Below, in pieces: positions 25,380-35,424 of a DNA stretch of 64,000 nucleotides. The stretch is from Bacteroidota bacterium (GTDB taxonomy: Bacteria > Bacteroidota > Bacteroidia > M30B66). The notes beneath the pieces are model-generated. The model ran no database searches. It was not told the origin of the DNA and saw only the letters and a program-made list of their open reading frames with translations. The DNA lies in the NCBI GenBank assembly GCA_027490225.1, contig JAIXYK010000055.1, positions 1-64,000 of the forward strand, read 5' to 3'. A program made the translations under genes and the position numbers. Position 1 is the stretch's first letter. Each line of letters begins with the position of its first letter.

Positions 25380-26702
25380 ATGGAAAATAACGTAGCTGTG
25401 GATACATATATCCCATACAAAGTAAAAGACATTTCACTCGCAGAATGGGGTAGAAAAGAAATTCGCTTAGCAGAAGCTGAGATGCCAGGATTAATGGCAT
25501 TACGTGAAGAATTTGGAGCTAGCAAACCTTTAAAAGGAGCGCGCGTAGCAGGTTGTTTACACATGACAATTCAAACTGCAGTACTAATTGAAACATTGAT
25601 TGTTTTAGGTGCTGAAGTAACTTGGTCTTCTTGTAACATTTTTAGCACGCAAGATCATGCTGCTGCTGCAATTGCTGCTGCCGGCATTCCTGTTTATGCT
25701 TGGAAAGGAATGACAGCTGAAGAATTTGAATGGTGTATTGAACAAACTTTATTTTTTGGTCCAGAACGTAAACCATTAAACATGATTTTGGATGATGGTG
25801 GAGATTTAACTAATTTGGTTTTTGATAAATATCCAGAATTAGCATCAGATATCCGTGGTCTTTCTGAAGAAACTACAACAGGTGTGCACCGTTTATATGA
25901 GCGTATGAAAAAAGGAACTTTGTTGGTTCCTGCAATTAATATTAATGATTCAGTTACAAAATCTAAATTTGATAATAAATACGGATGCCGTGAATCTTTA
26001 GTTGATGCAATTCGTCGTGCTACCGATGTTATGATGGCAGGTAAAGTTGCTGTTGTTGCTGGTTACGGAGATGTTGGAAAAGGTTCTGCAGATTCTTTAA
26101 GAAATTCTGGCGTTCGTGTAATTGTTACTGAAATTGATCCTATTTGTGCTTTACAAGCTGCTATGGAAGGTTTCGAAGTGAAGAAAATGGAAACTGCCAT
26201 AAAAGAAGCTGATATTGTTGTAACTGCTACAGGAAACATGAATATTGTTGCTGAACGTCATTTCCGTTCATTGAAAGACAAAGCTATTGTTTGTAACATT
26301 GGGCATTTTGATACAGAAATCGATATGGCTTGGTTAAACGGTGCTTACGGACATACAAAAGATACTATCAAACCACAGGTTGATCTTTACAATATCGACG
26401 GAAAAGATATCATCGTTTTGGCTGAAGGTCGTTTAGTAAATTTAGGTTGCGCTACTGGTCACCCATCATTCGTAATGTCTGCATCATTTACAAATCAAGT
26501 GTTGGCACAATTAGAATTATGGACAAATACAGCAGCATACGAAAAACAAGTATACACGCTACCTAAGTTTTTAGATGAGAAAGTTGCTCGTCTTCACTTG
26601 GCTAAAATTGGTGTTGAGTTAGATGTTTTAAATGCTGATCAAGCTGAATATATTGGTGTTGAAGCAAAAGGTCCATTCAAACCAGAATACTACAGATATT
26701 AA
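25380..26702 (+). CDS. ahcY: Adenosylhomocysteinase (S-adenosylhomocysteine hydrolase)
   Basis: Splits S-adenosylhomocysteine, the product of all SAM-dependent methylations, into adenosine and homocysteine using tightly bound NAD. The 440 residues cover the whole family: substrate segments [15 protein letters not shown] and [32 protein letters not shown], the NAD-binding [32 protein letters not shown], and the C-terminal FKPEYYRY. It is monocistronic with its own promoter and a shared bidirectional terminator. Codon use looks more selected than in its neighbours, in keeping with high expression. Confidence 0.97.
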   Translation: MENNVAVDTYIPYKVKDISLAEWGRKEIRLAEAEMPGLMALREEFGASKPLKGARVAGCLHMTIQTAVLIETLIVLGAEVTWSSCNIFSTQDHAAAAIAAAGIPVYAWKGMTAEEFEWCIEQTLFFGPERKPLNMILDDGGDLTNLVFDKYPELASDIRGLSEETTTGVHRLYERMKKGTLLVPAININDSVTKSKFDNKYGCRESLVDAIRRATDVMMAGKVAVVAGYGDVGKGSADSLRNSGVRVIVTEIDPICALQAAMEGFEVKKMETAIKEADIVVTATGNMNIVAERHFRSLKDKAIVCNIGHFDTEIDMAWLNGAYGHTKDTIKPQVDLYNIDGKDIIVLAEGRLVNLGCATGHPSFVMSASFTNQVLAQLELWTNTAAYEKQVYTLPKFLDEKVARLHLAKIGVELDVLNADQAEYIGVEAKGPFKPEYYRY

Positions 26703-26722
26703 TATCTAATATTAGAATGTCT

Positions 26723-26754
26723 AAAAGCCTTGTAATTTACTTTACAAGGCTTTT
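26723..26754. terminator. Bidirectional terminator between ahcY and the Rieske-like gene
   Basis: AAAAGCCTTGTAA pairs with TTACAAGGCTTTT, and TT follows on the plus strand. It starts 21 bp after the ahcY stop. The stop codon of the convergent minus-strand gene (26755-26757) directly abuts the stem, so one hairpin serves both genes. Confidence 0.88.
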
Positions 26755-27192
26755 TTAATTATATACATGCAAGGTTAAAGGACCGCTCATTTGAGCTCGG
26801 TATTGCAACAATCCTCTCGTGGCAGGACCGTTAATTGCGCTTCCATCTACTAAAGAAAATTTAGATGTACAGCATGCACAATTTAAAAAAACATTGGTTG
26901 TTGTATCAATAGAAACTTGCCCACAAGTTTGCTCAGGTTGCCATGTACAGTGCCTGTCAAAAGCAACATATTCATCAAAAGTACGATGATATATTACTAT
27001 ACCTCGTGATCCAGCTGTTAAATATGTCCAACCTCCTACAGAATTTAAACCCAAATTAGTAGGTAAATTTAATAGCACATATTGGTCAACATTTACATAA
27101 GGAATACCTAATTGCTGATTTTGGTCTTCCTTTTTACAACCACCGGAAGCAATAATAATTATTAATAATATAAGCCTGTTTTTAATTTTCAT
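26755..27192 (-). CDS. Rieske-like lipoprotein with both His ligands replaced
   Basis: A 145-residue lipoprotein (LILLIIIIASGGC, lipidated C19). The C-terminal half follows a Rieske [2Fe-2S] layout: AFDRH-C82-T-W84, C90 in the position of the box I disulphide Cys, then box II C105-A-C107-C108-TSKF, then the typical SAINGPATRGLLQY tail. Canonical Rieske boxes are CxH and CPCHGS. Here Trp84 and Cys108 stand where the two histidines should be, while both ligand cysteines and both disulphide cysteines remain. A normal Rieske cluster is unlikely. The site could be redesigned (for example with more Cys ligands) or purely structural. Single-gene unit, convergent with ahcY. Function unknown. Confidence 0.78.
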   Translation of the reverse strand: MKIKNRLILLIIIIASGGCKKEDQNQQLGIPYVNVDQYVLLNLPTNLGLNSVGGWTYLTAGSRGIVIYHRTFDEYVAFDRHCTWQPEQTCGQVSIDTTTNVFLNCACCTSKFSLVDGSAINGPATRGLLQYRAQMSGPLTLHVYN

Positions 27193-27274
27193 CTTAAAAG
27201 TAACGCATTGATAAATATATTTGTTGTGGTAGAAAGTTTCCTTTCATAAAAATCATCATAATTAAATAACAAAG

Positions 27275-27538
27275 ATGTATAAAAAAATAATTCAATATTT
27301 ATTGGTTCTAATTTTAAGCTTTAGCATCCAAAATGTTTTTTCTCAGGTAAAACCAAATTCTAGAAAGGAACAAAAAAAGGAGTTAAAAAAGAAAAAAGAA
27401 TTACAAATTAAAAAACAAAGAAAAGCAGAAAAAGAGCTAAAAGACAGGCATTTATCTATTCAAGATAAGGCTACAAAAAAACGAATGAAGAAGGCCAAGA
27501 AAAAATCTGATAAGCTAAATAGAAACAAAAGAAGATAA
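27275..27538 (+). CDS. Small secreted, extremely basic protein
   Basis: An 87-residue protein with a signal peptide (IIQYLLVLILSFSIQNVFS-Q). Of the 63 residues after VFSQ, I count 30 Lys or Arg and only 8 acidic residues. The charged part would form a long amphipathic or extended helix with runs such as KKELKKKKELQIKKQRK. I know no named family. Possible roles are binding of LPS, nucleic acid or peptidoglycan, all speculative. It stands alone between the Rieske-like gene (divergent) and a 309-bp spacer. Confidence 0.65.
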   Translation: MYKKIIQYLLVLILSFSIQNVFSQVKPNSRKEQKKELKKKKELQIKKQRKAEKELKDRHLSIQDKATKKRMKKAKKKSDKLNRNKRR

Positions 27539-27847
27539 TTTACTTGAATAGATTATTGAAAACTGTTTACTAATCTGGCCGACAAATCACTTATTATGTT
27601 TTTGTTATTTTTTAAAGAAGAATACATCTTTGTCATGAAGAAAAAATGATGATTGAATAGATGATAATTGATGAATAGTTTAACGCAATTTTAACTTTTA
27701 TCCTCTTTAAGACACAACTTTTTTACCTTAAAATAATTGATGAATAGAGTGTTACGTAAATTTTAACAATTTTTAATGAACATGACTATCTATTTATATC
27801 TTAGCCGACTTGAAAAATGACCTTTATATTTAAATAAATTTAGAAGC
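27539..27847. other. Gene-free leader of the TonB/PorV cassette
   Basis: This 309-bp spacer has no credible ORF. It contains two copies of a direct repeat (27664-27695 and 27733-27767). A possible -7 box, TATCTTAG at 27797-27804, differs from TAnnTTTG at one base and lies about 44 bp before the receptor ATG. No hairpin stands out. Confidence 0.5.
27664..27767 (+). repeat. Two direct repeats upstream of the TonB/PorV cassette
   Basis: ATAATTGATGAATAG is found exactly at 27664-27678 and 27733-27747. Each is followed within 5-8 bp by a related AACG/TACG...AATTTTAAC segment, ending at 27695 and 27767. Copy-to-copy distance is 69 bp, near 6.5 helical turns. These could be two binding sites for one regulator. 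Confidence 0.45.
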
Positions 27848-30800
27848 ATGGGAAGAAACTTTTACCTTTCATTCATCGCTGTTATTTCACTTTCTGCAAG
27901 TGCTATCGCTCAATCTGGAGCTGGTACTTTGAAAGGAGTAATTAAAGATTCCAAAACGGGAGAATTAATTCCATTTGCCAATGTGGTAGTGGAATTAGGA
28001 GGGAATCAGGTTGGTAGCGGACAATCAAACATCAACGGGGAATACATTGTAAAACCATTAGATCCGGGTTCATATGATGTAAAAACCAGTTATGTTGGTT
28101 ATAAACCAATTAAAACTACTGGAGTAATTATTTCTGCTGGTAAAATAACTACTGTTGATGTGAAATTAGAATCATCGATAGTTGAAATCAAAACCTTCGA
28201 AGTAGTTGAATACGACGTTCCTTTAATTGATGATTACCAAGGTAAAACAGTTACAAAAGAAGAGATCTACGCGCTTCCTACTAGAAATGTGCAGTCTGTT
28301 GCGGCTACTACTGCAGGTGTTACTCAAGCAGATGAAGGTGACGCTGTAAATATGCGCGGTTCCAGAGATGATGCAACTTTCTATTTTATAGATGGTATCA
28401 AGGTGCGCGGTTCTACAAATATTCCTCAACAAGGTATTGAGCAAATTCAAATTATTACTGGTGGTGTTCCTGCAATGTATGGAGATTTAACTGGTGGTGT
28501 AATTAGTATAACTACCAGAGGTCCTTCTCAATCATTCAATGGGGGCCTTGAGTTAGTAAGGTCTGTTGATGGCTTTGGGTACAGCCTTCTTGGTTTCAAT
28601 ATTACTGGACCAATCGCTACACAAAAACTGGCAGATGGAACTAAAAAACCTTTTATCGGATTCTTTTTCTCTTCAGAATTAAACAGAGATGTAGACAGAG
28701 ATCCATCCGCAATTGGTAACATTTCTGTAAAACAAGATAAATTAGATGAATTAGGTAAAAACCCTCTTAGAGTTGGACCTTTAGGAACTGGTGCTGTTCA
28801 AAATGCACGTTATATAAGGGCTACAGATTTCGATACAACTAGAAGAAAACAAAATTTTCTTTCGAACCGAGCTAGTTTTGCTGGTAAAATTGATATTAAA
28901 CTAAATGAATCTTCTACACTAACTATAGGTGGAACATGGGATTATTTCAATAGAATGGAATATTCTTTAAACAGAAATATGTTTAACACTGATAATAACA
29001 TCAGAAGAATTGACGATACTTATCGTGTTTACGCAAAATTTACTCAACGTATAGGAAGCAATAATACAGATGAAAAATCGGCTTCAAACATTAAGAATGT
29101 ATTCTATAATATACAAGCTGACTTTTCAAGAAACAATATCAAAAGAGAAAGTGATTTACATAAAGACAGGCTCTTCGATTATGGGTATGTTGGTAAATTC
29201 AAAACATACAAAACTCCTTTCTACACATTTGGCGTAGATTCTTTAAATGGCATTCCTTACTTTGGAGTAAAATTAGGAGGCTTTAGAGATACTTTATTCA
29301 CTTTTGAAAGAGCAGAAATAAATCCACTTTTAGCAAATTATACTACTGATCACTATAACTTAGCGAATGGTGTAAAACAAGGTTACTTTACTGACTTAGT
29401 AGATGTAATTCAAGGTGGAGGATTATTAAATGGCGGTACTGCACCTTCTATATATGCGTTATACGAAGCACCTGGTAATGTTGCAGATTTTACACAAAAA
29501 GTTCAAAATGACCAAATTCGTTTGGTAGGAAATCTTTCTCTTGATATAAAAGGTCATGAAATAGGGGTAGGATTCGAATATGAACAAAGAACAGATAGAG
29601 GCTACACTGCTCAAAACTTAAGTGGATTATGGACACAAATGAGATTATTGGCAAATAGACATATTGAAGAGCTAGACTTATCTAACCCATTGCCTCAACT
29701 TAATTCAAATGGATCATTCAGTGACACCATTCTTTACAACAGACTTTATAATGGAGCTTCAGAATCATTCTTCAGTAAAAATTTAAGAAAACAACTTGGC
29801 CTTGCGGCTACTGGAACTGATTGGATTGATGTAGATAATTTATCACCTGAAACTTTTAACTTAAACATGTTTTCTGTAGACGAATTATTTAATGGAGGTA
29901 GCGGTAATACTTTCGTAAGCTACAATGGATATGATTATTTAGGTAACAAGATAAAAGGAAGAAAAACATTAGATAATTTCTTGAATGAAAAAGATGAAAA
30001 TGGAAATTTCAAACGTGAAATAGGAGCTTATACTCCTATATATATGTCAGCATATATCCAAGACAAATTTTCTTTTAGAGACTTAATATTCAATGTGGGT
30101 CTTAGAGTAGACCGTTTCGACGCAAATCAAAGTGTTTTAACTGATCCTTTTAGTTTGCAAGAAACAAGAAAAGCAAGAGAATTTAACTTCACTGGAAACA
30201 ATGCAAGACCTGAAAATATAGGTGACGATTACGTTGTTTATGTTAAAGATAAAAAGAATACAAGTCTTAATGATATAAACAATATTGCAGGGTACAGAAA
30301 TGGAAACAGATGGTACAATGCATCAGGTCAAGAAATAGCTGATCCAAACGTAATTGCACAAGCGAATTCTGAAGGCCGCGCAACTCCTTCATTATTAGAC
30401 CCTAATAGTACAGAGCCATTTTCAGCTGCAGCATTTAAAGATTATAAGCCTCAGGTTAACTTAATGCCAAGAATAGCATTCCAATTCCCGATTTCAGATG
30501 TTTCTCAATTCTTTGCACACTATGACGTTTTAACACAAAGACCTACAGAAAGAAACAGATTAGATCCTTTGGATTATTTCTTCTTAGCTAACAGCATTGG
30601 AAATATCGTAAACAATCCTGATTTAAAACCTCAAAGAACAATTGATTATGAAGTTGGTTTCAAACAAGCTTTGAACCAGAGTTCCGCTTTAACAATCAGT
30701 GCTTTTTATCGTGAAATGAGGAATTTGATTCAAGTAATACCAGTAAACTTTGCATGGCCAGTTACATATACTACAATGGGTAATATTGACTTCGGTACCG

Positions 30801-31528
30801 TTAAAGGTTTATCTTTAGCTTATGATTTAAGAAGAACAGGTAATGTGCGTTTAACTGCTAATTACACGCTTCAATTTGCTGACGGTACAGGTTCAAGTTC
30901 AACAGGTGCGTTCAACTTATTACAGTCTGGTCAACCTAACTTAAGAACAACAATACCTTTAAGTTTTGATACCCGTCACCAGATTCAAACAACTTTCGAT
31001 TACCGTTATGGTGAAGGAAAAAATTACAATGGACCAAGAATCAAAGGAAAAAATATTTTACAAAACACAGGTTTGAATCTCGTAATGATTGCGAATTCAG
31101 GAACTCCATATTCTGCTTCTTCTGTATTCACACAGGATGGTTCATTTGGAAATGCTGGAAGACCGCAATTAAAAGGTTCTTTAAACGGTTCTCGTTTGCC
31201 TTTCCAATTTAGATTAAATGCACGTCTAGACAGAAGCTTTACCTTAAAGTATGGTAAAAAGAAAGAAGGTGATGAAAGAAAAACAGCTGATTTACAGGTT
31301 TATGTTTTAGTACAAAACTTACTTAATAACTTAAATATAGTAAATGTGTACCGTGCTACAGGAAATCCAAATGATGATGGTTATTTAACTGCATTAACTT
31401 CATTACAAAATATTCAACAACAATTGGATCCTGTATCGTTTGCTCAATTATATGCTGCAAAAATTAACAATCCAGATAATTACGCACGTCCGAGAGTTAT
31501 TCGCATCGGTGCTATTTTAAACTTTTAA
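27848..31528 (+). CDS. TonB-dependent receptor with carboxypeptidase-regulatory-like domain
   Basis: A 1226-residue outer-membrane receptor. The signal peptide ends at SAIA-Q (residue 21). Residues about 27-110 are a CarboxypepD_reg-like beta-sandwich (GTLKGVIKDSKTGELIPFANV, INGEYIVKPLDPGSYDV). A plug domain follows (TAGVTQADEGDAVNMRGSRDDATFYFIDGIKV, IITGGVPAMYGDLTGGVISITTRG), then a barrel of about 900 residues ending YARPRVIRIGAILNF with a terminal Phe. No SusD gene follows; the next genes encode a large secreted protein and a PorV/PorQ-family barrel. The receptor may therefore work in surface assembly or export rather than simple glycan import. A paired direct repeat lies upstream. Confidence 0.93.
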   Translation: MGRNFYLSFIAVISLSASAIAQSGAGTLKGVIKDSKTGELIPFANVVVELGGNQVGSGQSNINGEYIVKPLDPGSYDVKTSYVGYKPIKTTGVIISAGKITTVDVKLESSIVEIKTFEVVEYDVPLIDDYQGKTVTKEEIYALPTRNVQSVAATTAGVTQADEGDAVNMRGSRDDATFYFIDGIKVRGSTNIPQQGIEQIQIITGGVPAMYGDLTGGVISITTRGPSQSFNGGLELVRSVDGFGYSLLGFNITGPIATQKLADGTKKPFIGFFFSSELNRDVDRDPSAIGNISVKQDKLDELGKNPLRVGPLGTGAVQNARYIRATDFDTTRRKQNFLSNRASFAGKIDIKLNESSTLTIGGTWDYFNRMEYSLNRNMFNTDNNIRRIDDTYRVYAKFTQRIGSNNTDEKSASNIKNVFYNIQADFSRNNIKRESDLHKDRLFDYGYVGKFKTYKTPFYTFGVDSLNGIPYFGVKLGGFRDTLFTFERAEINPLLANYTTDHYNLANGVKQGYFTDLVDVIQGGGLLNGGTAPSIYALYEAPGNVADFTQKVQNDQIRLVGNLSLDIKGHEIGVGFEYEQRTDRGYTAQNLSGLWTQMRLLANRHIEELDLSNPLPQLNSNGSFSDTILYNRLYNGASESFFSKNLRKQLGLAATGTDWIDVDNLSPETFNLNMFSVDELFNGGSGNTFVSYNGYDYLGNKIKGRKTLDNFLNEKDENGNFKREIGAYTPIYMSAYIQDKFSFRDLIFNVGLRVDRFDANQSVLTDPFSLQETRKAREFNFTGNNARPENIGDDYVVYVKDKKNTSLNDINNIAGYRNGNRWYNASGQEIADPNVIAQANSEGRATPSLLDPNSTEPFSAAAFKDYKPQVNLMPRIAFQFPISDVSQFFAHYDVLTQRPTERNRLDPLDYFFLANSIGNIVNNPDLKPQRTIDYEVGFKQALNQSSALTISAFYREMRNLIQVIPVNFAWPVTYTTMGNIDFGTVKGLSLAYDLRRTGNVRLTANYTLQFADGTGSSSTGAFNLLQSGQPNLRTTIPLSFDTRHQIQTTFDYRYGEGKNYNGPRIKGKNILQNTGLNLVMIANSGTPYSASSVFTQDGSFGNAGRPQLKGSLNGSRLPFQFRLNARLDRSFTLKYGKKKEGDERKTADLQVYVLVQNLLNNLNIVNVYRATGNPNDDGYLTALTSLQNIQQQLDPVSFAQLYAAKINNPDNYARPRVIRIGAILNF

Positions 31529-31557
31529 TATAATCGAACTTTAATTTCGAATAAACT

Positions 31558-34500
31558 ATGAAAACTCGAATTATAGCAATCTCACTCCTATTAATTAGCT
31601 CATCAATAGATGCCAGGGAAATTATAGGAAAAAACGGAGGCAAAGTGGCTTCCAATGCTAACGGCAGCAATTCAAAAGTTGCAGCATCTTGTAAGCCTGG
31701 TGCGGGAAGAACTGACTTAGACATCAATAATGTAAGAACTACTATTTTTACTTCAGGTGATATGTGGTGGGATTTAAATAGCAACCCACGTTATGAAATA
31801 CCAAAAATTGCAACAGGAAGCTCGGAAACAAGAAAGCACTCTTCATTTGCTGGGTCACTATGGATTGGGGGAGTTGATGATGGGGGAAGTTTAAAAGTGG
31901 CTGCAATGACTTATCGCCAAAGCGGTAACGATTTTTGGCCAGGCCCTTTAAAAATAGCAGATGCTTCTGTTACGGCTGATGTTTGTTTAGCTTATGACCA
32001 ACACTGGAAAATTACCAGAAAAGAAGTGGAAGACTTCGTTATTGGTGGCCTTGCCCCTACTGAAGTAATTCAATCTTGGCCAGGAAATGGAATTGTAAAC
32101 GGAGGAGATGAATTTACAGGATTTGCTTCTCAATTGGCTCCTTACGTGGACGTTGATGATGACGGAATTTACAATCCGGATAATGGAGATTATCCTGGTT
32201 ATGATGTTACTGGAGATTTAGGATGTGATGCTAAATTATTTGGTGACCAAACTATTTGGTGGGTATTCAATGATAAAGGAAATGTGCATTCAGAATTTGG
32301 TGGATTTCCCCTAGGTGTAGAAATTAGAGCGCAGGCATTTGCTTTTGCAACTAATAACTCACTAAATAATATGACTTTCTATAACTATGAAATCATTAAC
32401 CGTTCAGATATTGCTGTAAATGAAACTTATGTGGGCGTTTGGACAGATTCAGATATCGGAAATTACATAGATGACTATGTTGGTTGTGATGTTGGAAGAG
32501 GTTTAGGTATTGCATTTAACGGTGACGCTGATGATGAAACTAACAATGGTTATGGTTTAAATCCACCTGCTTTTGGAATTGACTTTTTTGAAGGTCCGTT
32601 TATGGATGCTGATTCTACTGATAACAGTAACGACCCTTGCTTGGAGCCAAAAGCATATAACGGTTTAGGTTTCGGAGATACGATTGTTGATAACGAACGA
32701 ATAGGTATGTCTAAATTTGTTTACTACAACAACACAAGCGACTTAAGAGGAAATCCTGATAACTATTTGCACATATACAATTATCTGAGAGGTCGTTGGA
32801 AAGATGGTACTCCTATGGTATACGGCGGAGATGGTTATGGTTCAGGACAAGCTACTAACTTTATGTTTCCTGGTAATACTGACCCACTTGGTATTGGTCA
32901 AATTGCAAATGGTAATACAACTTGTTTGCCTCAAGCGCCATGGAGCGAAGAAACTGTAGGTAATGAGCCAGGTGATAGAAGATTTGTGCAATCAGCAGGA
33001 CCGATAACATTAGAAGCAGGAGCTGTAAATACAGTAACTATAGGTGCAGTTTGGGCTAGGGCTTCTTCTGGAGGTCAATTGGCTTCAGTTGAATTGGTTA
33101 AAGTTGCCGATGATGATGCGCAAGCACTATTTGATAATTGTTTTGGAATTTTAAATGGTCCCGATGCGCCAGTGGTTAATGCTGTAGAGCTTGATAAAGA
33201 AGTAATTCTTAACTTAGTAAGTACTGGTAACGATAAAGTTGTCCAATATTCAGAAGTAACAACTGTTCCTGGTTACGGAGATGTAACTTACAATTTTCAA
33301 GGTTATTTAATTTACCAATTAAAATCACCAAATGTTACAGTTAGTGATAGAAAAGACCCAAACCTAGCAAGATTAATTTTCCAATGTGACTTGCGTGATA
33401 CGGTTGATCAGTTAATAAATAAAACCTTTGATTTGAACTTAAATGCTGAAATTCCAGTTGAAGAAGTTAATGGAGAAAATAAAGGAATACGCAATTCATT
33501 CAGAGTTACAACAGACGCGTTTGCAACAGGTAATAACAAGTTAGTAAATCATAAACAATACTACTTTATGGTTCTTTCATATGCAGTTTCACAAGGAACA
33601 CCTGCAGATTTCGATGAGCCATTTTTTGCTGGCAGAAGAACTTATGGAGCTTCAGCAGTTCAAGTTTATACAACTATTCCACATATTAACTCACCTGAAC
33701 AAAGTGGAATGAGTGTTCAATCAGCTTATGGTGATAAGCCAATTGTAACAAGAATTGAAGGTTATGGTAATGGAGGAAACAACATCGATTTATCCGATGA
33801 AACAATTAACAAGATTCTTGCACCTCCATATTGGGCAAAAGAAATAGTTTACCAGAAAAACAAAGCTCCTATTAACGTAAAGGTTATTGATCCCTTAAAA
33901 ATTCCTTTAGGAGATTTCGAATTTAAATTTGAAGGCCTAGCTGATACAAGTAAATGGGTACTAAAATATGGAGATGCTGTTTACCGATCTATATATGGAC
34001 TTGCAAATCCTATAGAGCAAGTAATAAGCGATTTTGGTTTCTCTGTTACCGTTGGACAAGTTCCTTTACCTGGCGACAATCCTACTGAAGGTAATGGTTT
34101 TGTAACTGCATCCTCTACATTCCAAGACAACACAAAAAGATGGATTACATTTTTAGCTGATGCTGAAGGTTCTGAAGAACCAAGAAATTGGATCAGAGCT
34201 GGTGTTGCAACCTTTCCTGCTACTGTTTTACCAGCTGGAACATGGAACGATTATCCAGGTATAGATGACGTTAGTGCTTATGAAAAAGTATTAGGCGGTA
34301 CTTGGGCTCCATATCCATTGGTTTCAAGATTTGCTGATGGACCTAGCTACACAACTTCAGCGAATATTCAAACTTTAGGCAATCTTAGAAAAATACCAGG
34401 CATTGACGTTGTTTTTACAGCTGATCAATCAAAATGGTCTCGTTGCCCAGTTTTCGAAACTACTGACGATAATGATTATTCAGTTGGGGGTGCTAATAAA

Positions 34501-35403
34501 TTGACTTTACGTGCTTCACCTTCAGTTGGAAAGAATGGTCAGCCTGATGGCGATGGTTTAGGTATGGGTTGGTTTCCAGGTTATGCAATTAATGTTGAAA
34601 CTGGTGAAAGACTAAACATTGCTTTTGGTGAATCTTCTAGATTAACTCAAGACAATGGGAGAGATATGCTTTTCAATCCATCTTCTAGAACAGTAGCTTT
34701 TGACAATGGTCAATTACAAGCTTATTTGGGAGGTAAACATTTTATTTATGTGTTTAATCACGTAGGAGATGATGTTGACGAGATGCCACGCTATGATGAA
34801 GGTGCATTTATTCGCAATAGATTTGCAACTGCGCCAGCAGCAACTGCTCAAAGAAATATTTTTCAAGCCTGTGCTTGGGTAAGTATTCCATTAGGAGTTG
34901 CGAACCAACCTTTCTTAACTAATGATTTAAACGTAAAAATTAGGGTACAAAGACCTTATGTTAAAAATTATAATGCTGTAGATTCTGCTGATGGTAGTGC
35001 AGCTGTTAACAATAACTTCCCTATTTACACTTTCAATACTGCTGGAGTTGCTCCAATTAGAGAAAGTAACGAATTAGCTAAAAATGCACTGGATTTAATT
35101 AATGTCGTTCCTAATCCTTATTATGCTTTCTCAGCTTATGAAACAGGACAGCTAGACAATCGTGTTAAAATTACTAATCTGCCTAAAGTTTGTAAAATTA
35201 ATATTTACACAACAGGAGGAATATTAGTAAGAACATTCAGCAAAGACAGTGAAAAAACTTCTTTAGATTGGGATTTAAAAAATCAATCAAACATCACAAT
35301 ATCGAGTGGAGTTTATATCATACATGTTCAAGCAGATGGAATAGGCGAAAAAGTAGTGAAGTGGTTTGGTGTTATGCGTCCTATAGATTTAGATTCCTTC
35401 TAA
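31558..35403 (+). CDS. Large secreted protein with T9SS type A-like C-terminus
   Basis: A 1281-residue protein. The signal peptide is MKTRIIAISLLLISSSIDA. The mature protein starts with DLDINNVRTTIFTSGDMWWD and SLWIGGVDDGG, LKVAAMTYRQSGNDFWPGPL. I recall this opening from uncharacterised large Bacteroidota proteins but know no function. Aspartate-rich loops (VDDDGIYNPDNGDYPGYD, DADSTDNSNDP) suggest Ca binding. The last 100 residues (VPNPYYAFSAYETG, KINIYTTGGILVRTF, SSGVYIIHV, EKVVKWFGVMRP) look like a T9SS type A sorting domain with an unusual tail (PIDLDSF). It lies 29 bp after the receptor gene and 21 bp before the PorV-like gene. Confidence 0.85.
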   Translation: MKTRIIAISLLLISSSIDAREIIGKNGGKVASNANGSNSKVAASCKPGAGRTDLDINNVRTTIFTSGDMWWDLNSNPRYEIPKIATGSSETRKHSSFAGSLWIGGVDDGGSLKVAAMTYRQSGNDFWPGPLKIADASVTADVCLAYDQHWKITRKEVEDFVIGGLAPTEVIQSWPGNGIVNGGDEFTGFASQLAPYVDVDDDGIYNPDNGDYPGYDVTGDLGCDAKLFGDQTIWWVFNDKGNVHSEFGGFPLGVEIRAQAFAFATNNSLNNMTFYNYEIINRSDIAVNETYVGVWTDSDIGNYIDDYVGCDVGRGLGIAFNGDADDETNNGYGLNPPAFGIDFFEGPFMDADSTDNSNDPCLEPKAYNGLGFGDTIVDNERIGMSKFVYYNNTSDLRGNPDNYLHIYNYLRGRWKDGTPMVYGGDGYGSGQATNFMFPGNTDPLGIGQIANGNTTCLPQAPWSEETVGNEPGDRRFVQSAGPITLEAGAVNTVTIGAVWARASSGGQLASVELVKVADDDAQALFDNCFGILNGPDAPVVNAVELDKEVILNLVSTGNDKVVQYSEVTTVPGYGDVTYNFQGYLIYQLKSPNVTVSDRKDPNLARLIFQCDLRDTVDQLINKTFDLNLNAEIPVEEVNGENKGIRNSFRVTTDAFATGNNKLVNHKQYYFMVLSYAVSQGTPADFDEPFFAGRRTYGASAVQVYTTIPHINSPEQSGMSVQSAYGDKPIVTRIEGYGNGGNNIDLSDETINKILAPPYWAKEIVYQKNKAPINVKVIDPLKIPLGDFEFKFEGLADTSKWVLKYGDAVYRSIYGLANPIEQVISDFGFSVTVGQVPLPGDNPTEGNGFVTASSTFQDNTKRWITFLADAEGSEEPRNWIRAGVATFPATVLPAGTWNDYPGIDDVSAYEKVLGGTWAPYPLVSRFADGPSYTTSANIQTLGNLRKIPGIDVVFTADQSKWSRCPVFETTDDNDYSVGGANKLTLRASPSVGKNGQPDGDGLGMGWFPGYAINVETGERLNIAFGESSRLTQDNGRDMLFNPSSRTVAFDNGQLQAYLGGKHFIYVFNHVGDDVDEMPRYDEGAFIRNRFATAPAATAQRNIFQACAWVSIPLGVANQPFLTNDLNVKIRVQRPYVKNYNAVDSADGSAAVNNNFPIYTFNTAGVAPIRESNELAKNALDLINVVPNPYYAFSAYETGQLDNRVKITNLPKVCKINIYTTGGILVRTFSKDSEKTSLDWDLKNQSNITISSGVYIIHVQADGIGEKVVKWFGVMRPIDLDSF

Positions 35404-35424
35404 TACATTAATTAAAGAAAAAAG

